A DNA stretch of 64,000 nucleotides from Sphagnum compactum (lineage: Eukaryota > Bryophyta > Sphagnopsida > Sphagnales). The stretch covers positions 18,662,001-18,726,000 of the forward strand of contig OZ234494.1 of NCBI GenBank assembly GCA_965153455.1, written 5' to 3'. Positions 1-11,643 of this stretch are shown piece by piece. The notes below the pieces were generated by a model, which saw nothing but the letters and a program-made list of their open reading frames with translations, was not told the DNA's origin and made no database searches. Each line of letters begins with the position of its first letter. Position 1 is the stretch's first letter. The position numbers and the translations under genes are program-made.

Positions 1-3000
1 TTCACATATAAAATATCCAATGAACCTTCACCAATACATGTGATGAAGATCAATTTTGCATAAGGATGCCCACATATGTGCATCAAATGTCCATTATGTA
101 AGCAATGACCAAGACAAAGCTTTTGGCCGTCAAATTTTATTTTTGCATGTATTCACATGTTATTTTGCAAATTCTTGCAAATATTTTGTAATATTGAAAT
201 GTTGAAATTTGGGGGTGCATTAACCCCTCAAGGTACAACCTCCCCAAAGGTCCAAAAAACAAGTTCTCATTATGTCTAAACCTTAGCAAACCAATGGCTA
301 TTATTAAAAAAATGGTCGTTATAAAGGCAATTATTTGTTCAAGTTTTTTGAAAACCATGGTTATGAACCTTTGATTTGCACTAATAATTGTTGAAGGCTT
401 GTTCCTAGGTTTCTAATAATTGTCTAACACTGGTTATAGTTAGGCAATGTTGGGTGGGTATTAAAATCCAATTTAGAACCAAGTTAGGTTTTAGGTTGAT
501 TTTTGTCAAAAATTGATGATTATTAGCAGATGTAAAAATTGTTGCTTCAAAAATCAAACCAATGTTTGAAGTTGGAAGAACTAACTATGCTTAAGAATGA
601 CCACCAAAATTTTATGGTGGAACTTCATTTTAATTGCAAGACTTTTTGGATTTTGGGGATGTTAGAGGCAATAGCCATGCCTCTCATTACATTTTTTTTT
701 ACTGCATAGTGAATCATTGGGAAGTGCAAAGTAAGGTTGAAGCACATTAGAGTGGAACATTATGAACATCACAAAATACATAATTTACAAATTTTTTGTT
801 ACAGTTAATTCTAACTTATATGCATAAATGATGGAATATGACTCATGTAACAATGAATTCAATGATTGAAACATAAGGCATAAAAATCATGGCAATATTT
901 AAAATTGAAACTTCATAATGGACTTTTGAAGTTACACAACAATTATGTGATAGTTCATAATAGTGAGAAAAATTTACAAATAGACTCCTTGAATGCATCA
1001 CAACATGTGATATATAACAAAAAAATTGTATGTATATAATAAATACATGAATGTAAAAAATGATTGAGCCATGTAACTTTATTTTTTTTCAATTTTTTTC
1101 TTGTTTAAAAAAGATTTTTTTTTATAAAATCATTTATCGACCGAATGGCCAATTTGGAGCTCATTTCAAAAGAAATTAATAAATCATATAATTCCCTAGA
1201 GTGGGTTAAACTTTGATGTTGCACAAAGTTTGTTATATAATTTATGTGTTTCAATACCTAGGCAACACCAAAATACAATGCACCTTTTACACTAAGAAAT
1301 GCTTTGATTGATTTCACTACTTGTCCTTTTTGTTCCACCCAAAAGTGCTTATGTCCATTAGTAGTCCGTTGCCAATCTTTTGTTTTAATATCTTGGATTT
1401 TGAAGAGGTGAAAATAACAACTTTATTCCATTACTTATTTCAGTAACTTAGAGAACTAGCAACATATGATTGGTTTTTATCAATGGAAATGGAACTAGTT
1501 GTAAGAATTGACATGCGTATAAAATTCTCACAACTTTTCATATGTAAATAATAATAGAACTTATGTGATTGCCTTTTGAAAAATTTGAAAATTGTCGAAC
1601 ATTGGCAATTACCATCTATTTATTGGTTTGATAATCATCATTTATTCACAATTAAAGAATTATAAAGTTTGTTTACATTGTTTAAGGATGACCTATATAA
1701 TGATAAGGAACTTTAAACATGAAAAGTGGGTAGGCTTTTCGAGTTTAGTTACCAAATATATATTTCATCTTGTAGCACAACCAAGATCATCCATCCATTT
1801 GCATTTATCACTTCCATGATAATGGTGGTGGTGGTGGCCTTTTTCAAAATTCCCAATCACTAAGAGCATTTCCATTGCACTATATTAAACACCCCTTTAG
1901 ACCACAACCTAGTGGTGTTGAAATAAATATGTTGGTGTTATGGTCCCACCCCACCTACATCAAAGAAAAAATATTAGGCCTAGTAGTTGGAGGTCCTCAT
2001 ATCCACAACAATGCACAAAATAATGTCATCACTAAAAGGTTTGGTATAGTGTGAAATACAAAGATGTTTATTTCTTGTGTTTATGTGTTTGCTTGATGTT
2101 TGTTTGCTTGTTGCTTGTGCTTGTTTGTTTCAATTTGTTTGATTGTTTTATTTTTGTGTTTTTCATGTTCATCATGTACTTGTCTTCTTCTACGTTAACA
2201 AGCATGCAAGTATGTTTTGTACTTCTCAAATTATATGTTGAACAACATATTTGTGAACATGGTGTTTTGTCCATCCACCATATCCACTCAACTTGTAGGT
2301 GCCCAAACATCAACTATTCCAATAGTTCAAGTTTGGCCAAAATCCCAACCATTTCTTTGTCCAAATGTGTCATGTTGTAAAATATTTTGATGTGACAATA
2401 TCAAAGTTATCGACAACATAACTTTCAATAACTTTGATATTGTCCTAATTGACATAAACATATAATGATTTTTGATGGATTCTTCTAGCGGGTCGGTTGT
2501 GAATTTGTGATAAGAAGCACTTGTGGCTTCCTTTTGAAAGTTCTACTAATGTTGGGAGCTACTTTCATAGTTCTCTATTCTTTTGCTTTGGTGGGTTCAA
2601 GAAACAAACTTGAGATCTTCAAAGTTTTAAGCATTTCGTTGTATAGATTTTACTTTTTGTTGTTGTAGTTGTGTGATCATACTTTTGTGGTTACAATCAA
2701 GTTCCTAGTTTTTAATTCCTCCAAAAAAGAAAGGAGGGAAAAAAATCATAGTCTCTTGGATTGCAAAATTTTCTTAAAAGAACTAGTTCTTTTAATATAT
2801 TGAAAATCAAGGATTTTTAATTTTTTGGTCAAGAATTTTTTGAGATTCCAAGCTCTTGCAATCAAGAAAAGGTAATTGAAATAGATTTATCCTTCACATC
2901 TTCTACACAAACAAGCAAGCAACAATGCAACACAAAAAAAGGAATCATCAATGTCTCCTAAGGTAATCTTTAAGTAGTTTTCATAGGTTGATGTGGCAAT

Positions 3001-4900
3001 ATAGGATTGATCAAAAAAGTCTTGGGGTAGTATTAAATGTGATGCTTTTGCACTATTTCACTTTGCTGAAAAAACATTAGTTACAGCTTTAAAAAATGTT
3101 GAAGTGTGTAAAGTGGATTGGACTCCCTAATGGTAAAATATTTTTAAAATGATGTTTTATAAATCATTTGATTTGTTTAATTTGATTCTTATGACCCATT
3201 ATATTATTTCATTATATTATCATGTGAAGGTGTAGGTAAAATGATTCCCATAAAAATGTTATTTTAAGTTTTTTAGAAATAATAAAAAAGTGTCTTTTAA
3301 GCCTTTCAAATTTATTTTTTTGAACATTGGTGACATGGTTTTTAAAATCCTCTTTGGCCCTTTATAACTATTAGATTCATTTCCAATTTTGCAAAATGTT
3401 CTTGTGCTACGTTAATAAGTTCATCCAATTTTTAAAAAAGTAACCACTTATTACAATGAAAATTAAATGATGGTTACATTTTAATGTGACTACTTAAGCT
3501 TGTTTGGACTTGTGTTGGTTGGTTATTGTTTTCTTTAACAACTATTAAGCATGTTATTTCTTTGAAATTTATTTTGGGACCACACAATTTTTTTATGTAT
3601 AAAGGTAATAACTGTTGATCATGCATAAGGGTAGATTAAACAGATAATTGGTTGAAAATTGTCAATTATACACGAATTATAGGGCATTCCAAAAAGAAAT
3701 TAGATATTATTTATTTTCTATTTTTTTGCATTAGTGTTTAAAGATTGGTAACCTACATGGATAGTAATTTTAGTAATACTAAGAGGGGTGAAAACTCAGA
3801 AAACCATCAATTTCAGTGATAAAGTCGTTGCTTCGTATCGTCTAAGCTAAAATATTTGTTTGCTTCGCAAAGCTTCAGTCTCAAGGAAAACCTGTCTTTC
3901 CTTTTTCCTGAGCGCCCCCACTGCTGCCACATATATTCACTGCTCCTACGTGTATAACTACTATATTTACTCTCAAACCTTGTGCACTAAATGCTGAGTT
4001 TCAGCATTTCATACTGAGATTTAATAAAATTTCCTTACTTTGCAGATTGGGGGGTGAAGACAGGTTTGACAGGGTGACTTTTCGAATCGCTCTGTTGTTT
4101 TTGAAAAAATCTTGTTAATTTCAAATAGCTCCTAATGATCTGTCCCCAAATACATTGAATAAAATGGGAAATAGAAATGGGGAGGAAGAAGCCAAGGTGA
4201 GTTTAATCATGATGAGGAACAATGAAATGGCCAGTTTCACATTAGATGAACCTGTTTCTTTGACGAAAGTGTTTAGACTGTTTAGATTGGAATGGATTTT
4301 TTTGGTGTTTAGAGTGTGAACACAGTAGGTAGACGTACATCTTATCTATTGGCAAGGCCAGCGTGTTTGTGATGCCTTGTTCCAGAGTGAACCAGCACCC
4401 ACCAATGCACCATGTGGGATGGATGGATGGTATGTGAACTGGGAACGCTCTTTTCTAATGTAATTCTGTCCCATAACTAACCTAAACATGGTTGTTAGGT
4501 AACGTACTAACCACCCACATGTATTCCTCTTCCTATGGAGTAAACACCAAAGTGTCCTCCCTACATATTATGGTAACAAGCCTATCCCGGAACTCTAAAG
4601 GAGAACACCCTAATTTTGAATTGCTCAAATGAATAACACAATTTCACTTGAAGAATAGGGTTAAGTTCCCATTGAGGGCATTATCTTTGTAAGCTAGGTA
4701 CTTATATCCGAGAGAGTTAACCATAAGCTCCATATACACCAGTGTTGGTCTGGTATGACCTAAGTCTGGTACCAGCTTAATACCCATACCAACTGGTAGG
4801 GACTTGAGATAATACCCGTCTATATATCAGGCATATACCTGCCATATACCAGCCCAAAAAATTCAGTGTTGAGCCTAATACTAGTACCAGGCGGATATCA
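1..4900. other. AT-rich intergenic DNA, no gene recognised
   Basis: I see no supportable gene here. Open frames are short, lack splice context and look like chance in AT-rich sequence. The only local structure I can support is the inverted repeat at 2394-2444. Around 3800-4460 the composition becomes more balanced, but I recognise no protein, RNA or element. Confidence 0.6.
2394..2444. repeat. Short perfect inverted repeat
   Basis: The 17-bp arm at 2394-2410 (GACAATATCAAAGTTAT) is exactly reverse-complemented at 2428-2444, around a 17-bp loop. It could be a small fold-back element remnant. There is no T-tract after the stem and no gene beside it, so a terminator role is not suggested. Confidence 0.75.
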
Positions 4901-4955
4901 AGTTCTGCCCCCCCCCATAATAAATGCCCTAAAGAAAAAATTGGAATCCTGACAA

Positions 4956-5060
4956 CCAGTGTAAAAAGGTTTCAAAAACAAATGTAGAAAACCCTCAAAC
5001 CCACCAGTGTAAAAAGGTTCCAAAACAAATTGTAGAAAAAACCTCAAACCCACCACCCAC
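4956..5060. repeat. Two-copy tandem duplication, about 48 bp
   Basis: A unit beginning CCAGTGTAAAAAGGTT at 4956 is repeated at 5004, and the start of a third unit (CCAGTGTGAAA) is at about 5056. The copies differ by small indels. It is non-coding and probably a replication-slippage product. Confidence 0.7.
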
Positions 5061-5284
5061 CAGTGTGAAATGAGATAATTTAGTTAGTGCATGAGGGACC
5101 AAATCTGATAGTCTCTGTCCCCTGTCATAAGTAGTCAGGGCAGGTCCCAACAAATGTGAAAACAGCATCAGGTTTTTTTAAATTTTTAATGCTCAAGTAA
5201 TAGCCAGTAGGTATAAAAGCTGGCCTTTAGAAAACTGACAAGCAGGGTTTTTTTGTAAAATTTAAATAATTTTTGAATTAAAAA

Positions 5285-5332
5285 ATTATTTTTATTTTTA
5301 AAATTATTTTTATTTTTATTTTTATTTTTATT
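5285..5332. repeat. (TTTTTA)n-type simple repeat
   Basis: Imperfect runs of T/A hexamer units lie directly upstream of the palindrome-bearing repeat copy at 5340. Confidence 0.7.
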
Positions 5333-5339
5333 TTTTTTG

Positions 5340-5560
5340 AATTTTTTTGCCCCAATTTCATGAGGTAGGTGGACTCAGGGTTTAGCCAAATCTGGCTATG
5401 CAGCTACAGGTCAGAGAGAAAACTCGATTCTAAAAAAAAAAATCCCACTATATATATGGAGTGAATTGCAAGAACCTGTAGTTTAAAATATGGCAATTGT
5501 TTCAACCCTTTTTCTCCTCAAAATGTGATAGAATTTGGAAGATTTATTTCTCAGAAAATC
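5340..5560 (+). repeat. Copy 1 of dispersed repeat with TAGCC...GGCTA palindrome
   Basis: The 16-bp near-palindrome TAGCCAAATCTGGCTA is at 5383-5398. The flanks are shared with the copy at about 61.02-61.22 kb: GAGGTAGGTGG precedes the palindrome, and an ATATGGCAA...AATGTG segment follows about 100-130 bp later. That it is a transposable element fragment is inferred from recurrence; no coding capacity or terminal repeats were found. Confidence 0.6.
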
Positions 5561-5585
5561 CTTTTGCAAAAGTTGTAGGCTCTTT

Positions 5586-5685
5586 AATTTTTGTTGCCAA
5601 GTGGGAAATTTTCATCAAAAAAATTGCTGAGTCAGTGGCTTTATTTTTTTTGGCAAATTTTTGCCACTTGGCGACAAGAAAAATT
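5586..5685. repeat. Imperfect hairpin (fold-back) about 100 bp
   Basis: The left arm at about 5586-5612 (core TTGCCAAGTGGGAAATTTT) is the imperfect reverse complement of 5655-5685 (core AAATTTTTGCCACTTGGCGA). The centre contains GCTGAGTCAGTGGC, itself partly palindromic. The open frames on both strands here are by-products of this symmetry. It may be a MITE-like remnant; no target-site duplication was identified. Confidence 0.65.
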
Positions 5686-6022
5686 GGAATTTTCTTTCCT
5701 TTTAGTGTAAATGTCACAAAAAAATGGTGTTTTTTTTTTTTTTTTTTTGTGTGTGGAAAAACCACAAACTTTCTCTCTCATAATTTCCTCCTTTGTTGTG
5801 GTGTCTTACATTGAAGCAAAAGCTTGGCAGGAATCCCCAACTGTAAGAACACAAAAACAATCCATTACTCCATAGCACATACTAGCTAGTACTGCATGCC
5901 CATCTCATCATGCATGGCCCACAATATTGCTAGCTAGCTGCATTGCATGCCCTGCCTGGAGAATTGGTTTGAGGCTTGTTATGGGTCCCCAGGCAGGGTT
6001 TTTTTTTCCCCCTTAAAAAAAG

Positions 6023-6290
6023 GATTTATTTATTTATTTATTTATTTCTGCATTCGTACTTGAGATGCTATAAGCCTTGATGAGATGCAGCATCTGAAAT
6101 TTGAAAAAAAAGTATCACTGCCGTATATGCATTGTTGGGAAGCAAGCTTATCAAATTCAGATGTCATGAGTCTGGTAGCAGAACTAGAGTTTCTTCAAGT
6201 TTAACTGCCTCGGCAGAACTTTGATAAGAAGACTTGTGTACATACATTCATTTTCCTGCTCCTTGTTGTTGTTGTTGTTGTTGTTGTTGT
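6023..6290. repeat. Simple repeats (ATTT)n and (TTG)n
   Basis: An (ATTT)n run is at about 6023-6048 and a (TTG)n run at about 6262-6290. The sequence between them is not repetitive and not coding as far as I can see. Confidence 0.8.
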
Positions 6291-6979
6291 GAGATTTTAT
6301 TGCAATAATATTTGTCGGGTTCATACTTCATGAAACCATTAAAAAAAGACACCGATTACAAGATATTGTAGTACTGTGTGCACAGGGAGTGATACTTATT
6401 TACATGCTGGTTGCCTTGTACATGCTTCCTGCAGGCTCTTTGTCCTCCTGTCAAGTGCAAACACAATTGTCCCCTCTTAAGAAATCAATCAATCCCATAG
6501 CACAGCTATAAAGCTTGCCACAGGGTCAACAAGCTTAATCAAGTTAGTTGGGGAGGCCAGGCTGGGTGGTCTGGTATATATATGAGTGAGGGAAGAGAGG
6601 AAAAAACAAAGAGTAAACAAAAAAAAGAGTTCAATTTATAATGGATTCTGATGAGCCATTGGAGCAGTAGTACAAACAAGCAAACAAGCCAGACAGCCAG
6701 CAACAACACAAAAATCTGATCTCTTCTTGTTGTTGCTGTTTTGGTTGTGGTTTGTAGTAAGTAGAAAAAAAAGCAGAAAAAAAGTTGCAGACTGATCATC
6801 ACCCATGTCCTTCAGAAGAAGAAACTGATAATATCCCTCCAACAAAATTTCTAAGGAGACAGAGTACTCATGTACGAGTCAACAAAATGATCATAACTGG
6901 CAGTAACTTAGAGTGGGGGGGCGTTTTTCACAGACCTGGATTGTTGGACTTCAGAATGATCCATCAATCCTTAAAGCTC

Positions 6980-7190
6980 TGCAATCAAAATTTGACAGCC
7001 AGAGAGAGAGAACAAAGAGAGAGAGAGAGTCAACCCAGTTTTTGTGTTTAAGTAGAAAGACTTCCTATTGATCATGTCAGGTAGTATATCATTGCACAGA
7101 AGAAACCCAACAAACAAACAACAAACAAATACCTCAAGCTCTTTTGTTTTCTTAAAAGAATGCAACATTGTTTGTATTATAGGGAAGTCT

Positions 7191-7223
<33 letters not shown>

Positions 7224-7250
7224 AGGAGTAGAGAGAGAGAGAGTTTCAGA
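6980..7250. repeat. GA-rich microsatellites
   Basis: (GA)n runs lie at about 6998-7030 and 7230-7246, with a (GGA)n run at about 7197-7221. They generate arginine/glutamate-rich open frames that are not credible genes. Confidence 0.8.
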
Positions 7251-8139
7251 AAGCACAAAAGAAAAATAATTCATGAAGCTCAGAGGTCATAAATTTCTTT
7301 ACCAACCAACCAAGCCAGTGCCTGGCCAAATTTCTGTAGACATACTTGAGATTTTGTTTTTCTTATAGTTTTGTTTTGTTTTTTTGCTGTTGCAACATCA
7401 ACAGAAAAAGAGTAACTCAGTAATGTTCAATAGCAATAAAGAGCAAAGCAAAGTGCAAAAAGCTACCATAGTTATGGGAAGGTACCATAGTTGAGTAGCA
7501 GGTTTCACCAGGTCTCTGCTGAATAATTATTTAATTTTGAAAAATCCCATTTTTCACAAACAATCATCCCCAATGTTCCAAAAGATGCTTCATTTTCCTT
7601 CACAAAACAATTTCTCTTTGAGAAAAATTATTAAAACAAAATTTTGTGAAAATTTCAGGATGTTTAAAAATAGTATAATTTTTCTCAAACCTTCTATTCA
7701 ACTACAGTACTCTTTATATATTTTATGGAACATGTGTTATGAAATTTTAAAAAAATTAAAGAAATGTTTTATTAAAATTTTAAATAATCTAGATATACTT
7801 TAGATATGATTTTATAAACAAATTCTGAGAACCCAATTCAAAGTTGGGCTCCATGTTGGTTTTTGCACTATGAATGACAATCAACTCAACTGATGAAAAA
7901 AAAAAATGGACTGTTTTTTTGTGAAAATTAAATTCCATTCAAATGAAAATATTGAATGACATTGCATGCAACTTAAATTGAATTCAAATTCTCAAATTGA
8001 ATTCAAATACATTGAATTGAAGAGAAATGTGATACAAATTGATGCAAAAGGTATTGAAAGAATGTACTCACAACTATGGTGTTGAGAAATTTTTTTTAAA
8101 AAAAAATCTTCGAAAAAACGCAAAATTCAAAAAACCACG

Positions 8140-8240
8140 ATTTCAGTCTTCTTTACTTGAGAATCAGAGCTAAACAAATTCCTTAACATATGTTTTCTCA
8201 AAAGCCCGCAATTTCAGTCTTCTTTACTTGAGAATCGACA
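8140..8240. repeat. Two-copy direct repeat, about 71-bp period
   Basis: ATTTCAGTCTTCTTTACTTG occurs at 8140 and again at 8211, each followed by AGAATC and then an ACAAATTCC segment. It is a small tandem duplication in non-coding DNA. Confidence 0.75.
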
Positions 8241-9199
8241 GAACAAATTCCAATTTGGAACCATCCAAAGGATAACATATGAAACCTAAACTAGTCCTAC
8301 CCTAAACCGATTCCGACAGGAATCATTATCACATGAATTATAAAATTGACATTTTTTTTGTTCTTCAATAAGTTGCATGCTATATTGTATTTTTCAACTT
8401 CATTTGAAAAATGGAAATAACTTCCCTGAAAAAAGCTGCCATCACAGTGACACATGTCTTGACTCTAGAAGAGAAGAAGACCCACTTTGGGTTTTGTCTT
8501 TTTTTTCCCGTTTGTCAAGCCTGACTCCACTAGTACATTGCTTGTAAGCAGAGCAAAGTTCTCATCCATGGCTATGTTTTTGTGCTCTGCTATTGCTATA
8601 ATGTCAAAAGTGTTTGTCGTCAGTTTGTTTGTTGTTGTTGTTGTCGCACTGTCAGTCTCAGTCAGCCTGCAGCTTCTCCAGAAACAACTAAATAAGTTTA
8701 GTTAGTACTCACCAGCTTCTTGATCTTGATGATGATGATGATGATACCCCGCTATGTCGTCGCCCCCACTTTGCATCATGATCGAGCTTCAAAAGCCACA
8801 AGAAGTTTCAAACACTTTTGAGTAAAAAGTTGTCTGACTCTTGCTATTGCACTTGATGGATTGTGCACAGCCAGGGCAGTGTTTTCTTTGGGTATGCATG
8901 ATGAGAAGAAAGACTTCCTGGTTGCCAAGGAAGCTGCAAGCATGGTGATGGACATAAAAACTCCAGCTATTATTACCCTACTACACTTCCTTCAATAAAC
9001 TCTGGAGACAAGAGTGGCAGGCATATGAATGATCTCACAAACTGTCACAGTAACAAGGAAAGTACTAGCCTACTACTGATCAGCCCTTTTTTGTTATTGG
9101 CGAAAATGAAGTGATTTTGGAGTTTTTTTCAATCGCCAGAATCGAAGAAAAACATTAGTAAGACTCACTAGTTTTCTAAATTTTTGTTTTCTTCAGGTC

Positions 9200-9300
9200 T
9201 GTAGCCAAAATTATTAAAAGGAGGATTAAAGTGTTTTGTACTTCACATATGGTTGATAGCCAGATTTGGCTAAATGTTCCTAGGGATGGTGGATGATGGC
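9200..9300 (-). repeat. Copy 2 of dispersed TAGCC...GGCTA repeat, inverted
   Basis: TAGCCAGATTTGGCTA lies at 9257-9272. Read on the minus strand it becomes ACATTTAGCCAAATCTGGCTAT, which matches the copy at 30985-31007 including the ACATT prefix. This copy is therefore in the opposite orientation to the other four. Confidence 0.55.
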
Positions 9301-9461
9301 CACTTTGGCTCATCCATCCTGCCCACAAAATTTCTGAGTGTATTGGGAGTTCACATTACCAAGCGTAATAACTCCTCTTCTGATGAGAGGAGGCACTTTA
9401 TGTTGCATTTCATTTTCGAAATGCCCACATTAATCTATTAATTTTTATTTTATTGTGTTTT

Positions 9462-9563
9462 TACTGTGATACCCGGAGGTTATTAAAGGATATCCACCAG
9501 ATATAAAAACTAAAAATTATGTCATTGTGGTACCCAAAGTGTTACCTTCCAGGTATCACAGTA
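9462..9563. repeat. Fold-back element with about 21-bp terminal inverted repeats
   Basis: TACTGTGATACCCGGAGG at 9462 is mirrored by 9543-9563, whose reverse complement begins TACTGTGATACCTGGAAGG. The enclosed DNA is about 60 bp and non-coding, giving a MITE-like stem-loop just upstream of a second, GC-richer hairpin. Confidence 0.65.
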
Positions 9564-9609
9564 AAATAATTTTTTTAAAAAAATTACCGCGGTGGTGGTT
9601 TTTACGCCA

Positions 9610-9694
9610 GGTAAAGCCGTCCGGCTGGGGCATTCCCAAAATAACCAGCTCTCGGCCCCTTATTTTGGTGATGCCCCTGCCCTGGGGCTTTACC
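9610..9694. repeat. Long imperfect hairpin, three paired blocks
   Basis: Three blocks pair in nested order: GGTAAAGCC (9610-9618) with GGCTTTACC (9686-9694), GGGGCAT (9627-9633) with ATGCCCC (9671-9677), and CCAAAATAA (9636-9644) with TTATTTTGG (9660-9668). The loop is about 15 bp. It is much more GC-rich than its surroundings. Open frames on both strands here reflect the symmetry. Confidence 0.75.
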
Positions 9695-9930
9695 CTACAC
9701 AAATTACCCTCCAAGTTCCTATGGAAGATCGCCACTTTGGCTACCAAATGTTTTTTAAATAGAAATTTAAAATTTAAAATTTAATTTATTAAAAAAAAAA
9801 AAAAAAAAAAAAACAGCTACTGATCCTCCTGCTGCACCTGCTGAACAGAAAGGATGAGAGATACTTGGATGAGAACATCGAGTCTAAGTACTCATCGACA
9901 AGAGCCGACAGAACGTCAGAGGCTTGTTTT

Positions 9931-9932
<2 letters not shown>

Positions 9933-9966
<34 letters not shown>
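9933..9966. repeat. (CT)n microsatellite
   Basis: A pure CT run sits near the start of the GC-richer region that precedes the bHLH gene. It may belong to the distal promoter, but nothing in the sequence shows a function. Confidence 0.9.
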
Positions 9967-9969
<3 letters not shown>

Positions 9970-10009
9970 AATTTTAATTTTAAATTTTAAATAAATAGTT
10001 ATTTATTTA

Positions 10010-11643
10010 TTTTTGGCGTTAGTTCGGTGGATTGCGCGCGGACAGACCTGGCTGGCGACCGAAATGCGCGCGACGGATGTCCATTCCGCGCCGTTGGATG
10101 TATTCTTCAGAGGTGTGCGTCATGCTGAGCAGCGGAAGCAACCACGCTCCGCGAGTACCTGCAACAACAGCCCATGTCGACAAAGGGAGTCGGGGTGCCA
10201 GTCTTTCGGGAGGTACCCACTTTCATATCTCGAGAGTTTTCTCTTTTTTTTTTGGTTTGAAAAATGGAATCAATCCGCGGCTTCATTTTATGAAACCCTT
10301 TTTTTTCTGGTCGTCTGCTGGATTGGAGTGATCCATAAGATGATGATGACAAGAACAAGAACAAGAACAAGAACAAGTCGGCTCCCTGGACGTACCAGAA
10401 CTTCGTGTTTGTGTGTTGGCGCAGTGGTGTGTGTCGAAGCAGGCAGCAGGGCGCATTCCTCTTACTCTGCTGCTGCTGGGAAAGTAATCCCGGTTCAGTC
10501 TCCGTCAGTGAATTCGCTGGCGCTGGCTTCATGCTCACGCATGAATCTGCACAACCCATCACTCTATGATTGAGCTAATTCCAGGATCAAAGACAGCGGG
10601 GCATGAATCTGCCAGTACGGCGAAGGAAGGAGCGAGCTAGGGGGCTTTGAATGCGACAGTGAACGTCGAGATCAAGACAGAGACAAAGAGATAGAAAACT
10701 GACTCATAGCTTGACTAGCCTTGGTCGTTGACTGGAAGAGAGTCCGGGTGTGGGTTGTTCGATCGATCGCTTCCCAGTTGCAATCTTTCTGATGATCTAA
10801 TATAAACTCATGTGTTGATTCACACTACACTGCTGTGTACATCACTGGCGGTAGACGTGCGGTTGTTGCTGTTGAGCTTCAGTACTTCTTTACTAGCTCG
10901 TGGACTTGTTCCTCTAGGAGCTAGCTGTAAGTACTTGCTCGCCGCGTCCTGCCGGCCTGCATGCACACGGTTTTGGGTGTCAGCCTGCTGTCAGCTAAGG
11001 GACAGTACATAGCTTTCCATCACTCCTGTCACCACAGCTTCATCGCGTCTGAAACTGTCGTTAAGGAACAGGGAGAGGAAAAAAAAAGGGGGGGTTTCGT
11101 TTCAAATGCACTGTAGTACTGCACTGCACTGCACTGCACTGCAATTCACTTCAAGAGTTTGGAAGCTTGTGCTCCAAGCTGCTTACCCACCTAGTAGTTC
11201 ACTGTTCACGGATAGATGTCCTTGAGGGAGTCGAGGCCACGAGATGGCAGTTTCTTGGAAGCTCGTTCGAACAATATTGCAGGAGACAGCTGCGCGGACG
11301 TCGAGAATCTGAGGTTGGAGCTCAAAAACGCTGTGATCTCTGGATAAGTCTTCTTCTGACATGGGTTCACACCATGTGTATGGCGAGGTTTGCGCAGGGA
11401 AAAGTGTTCTGTTTATAAGGAATTCAGTTGTCTGCGATGTAAGTATCTGAACTGATCGTGACTCTCCCCGGGGGCGCATTGTCAGAATTTTCTGAGCATG
11501 CTGTAATCAATAATCTGATACAACCCACAGCTCTTGATAAGCTGCCTGATTGAATGTGAAATCTGATTTGCAGATTCGGGATGAGCTTGCAAGCTCGGGC
11601 TTGAGTTTCAGTCGACCAACTTGAGTTGCACGCACATGTCAAC
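10010..11643 (+). promoter_or_regulatory. Promoter and 5' leader of the bHLH gene
   Basis: Composition shifts sharply to GC-rich at about 10.01 kb. A TATA-like TATAAAC is at 10801-10807, which would place transcription start near 10830. A good donor (GTAAGTATC) at 11439 and an acceptor (ATTTGCAG) ending at 11573 suggest a 5' UTR intron of about 135 bp. Another donor-like GTAAGT at 10927 could make it longer. The open frame at 10013-10573 has no convincing coding character and is treated as promoter DNA. Transcription start and intron are inferences. Confidence 0.5.

Noticed and set aside
2051-2380. 109-codon + frame rich in Cys, Phe and Leu
   Set aside because: It arises from TTTGTTTG-type low-complexity sequence with no splice, promoter or family support.
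5497-5814. Open frames on both strands (105 and 73 codons)
   Set aside because: They come from the A/T-rich hairpin at 5586-5685 and long T runs; no coding character.
10013-10573. 186-codon open frame on + and overlapping 151-codon frame on -
   Set aside because: It starts without ATG support, contains ACAAGA microsatellite-derived Thr/Arg repeats, is open on both strands in GC-rich promoter DNA, and matches no family. Treated as bHLH upstream sequence.
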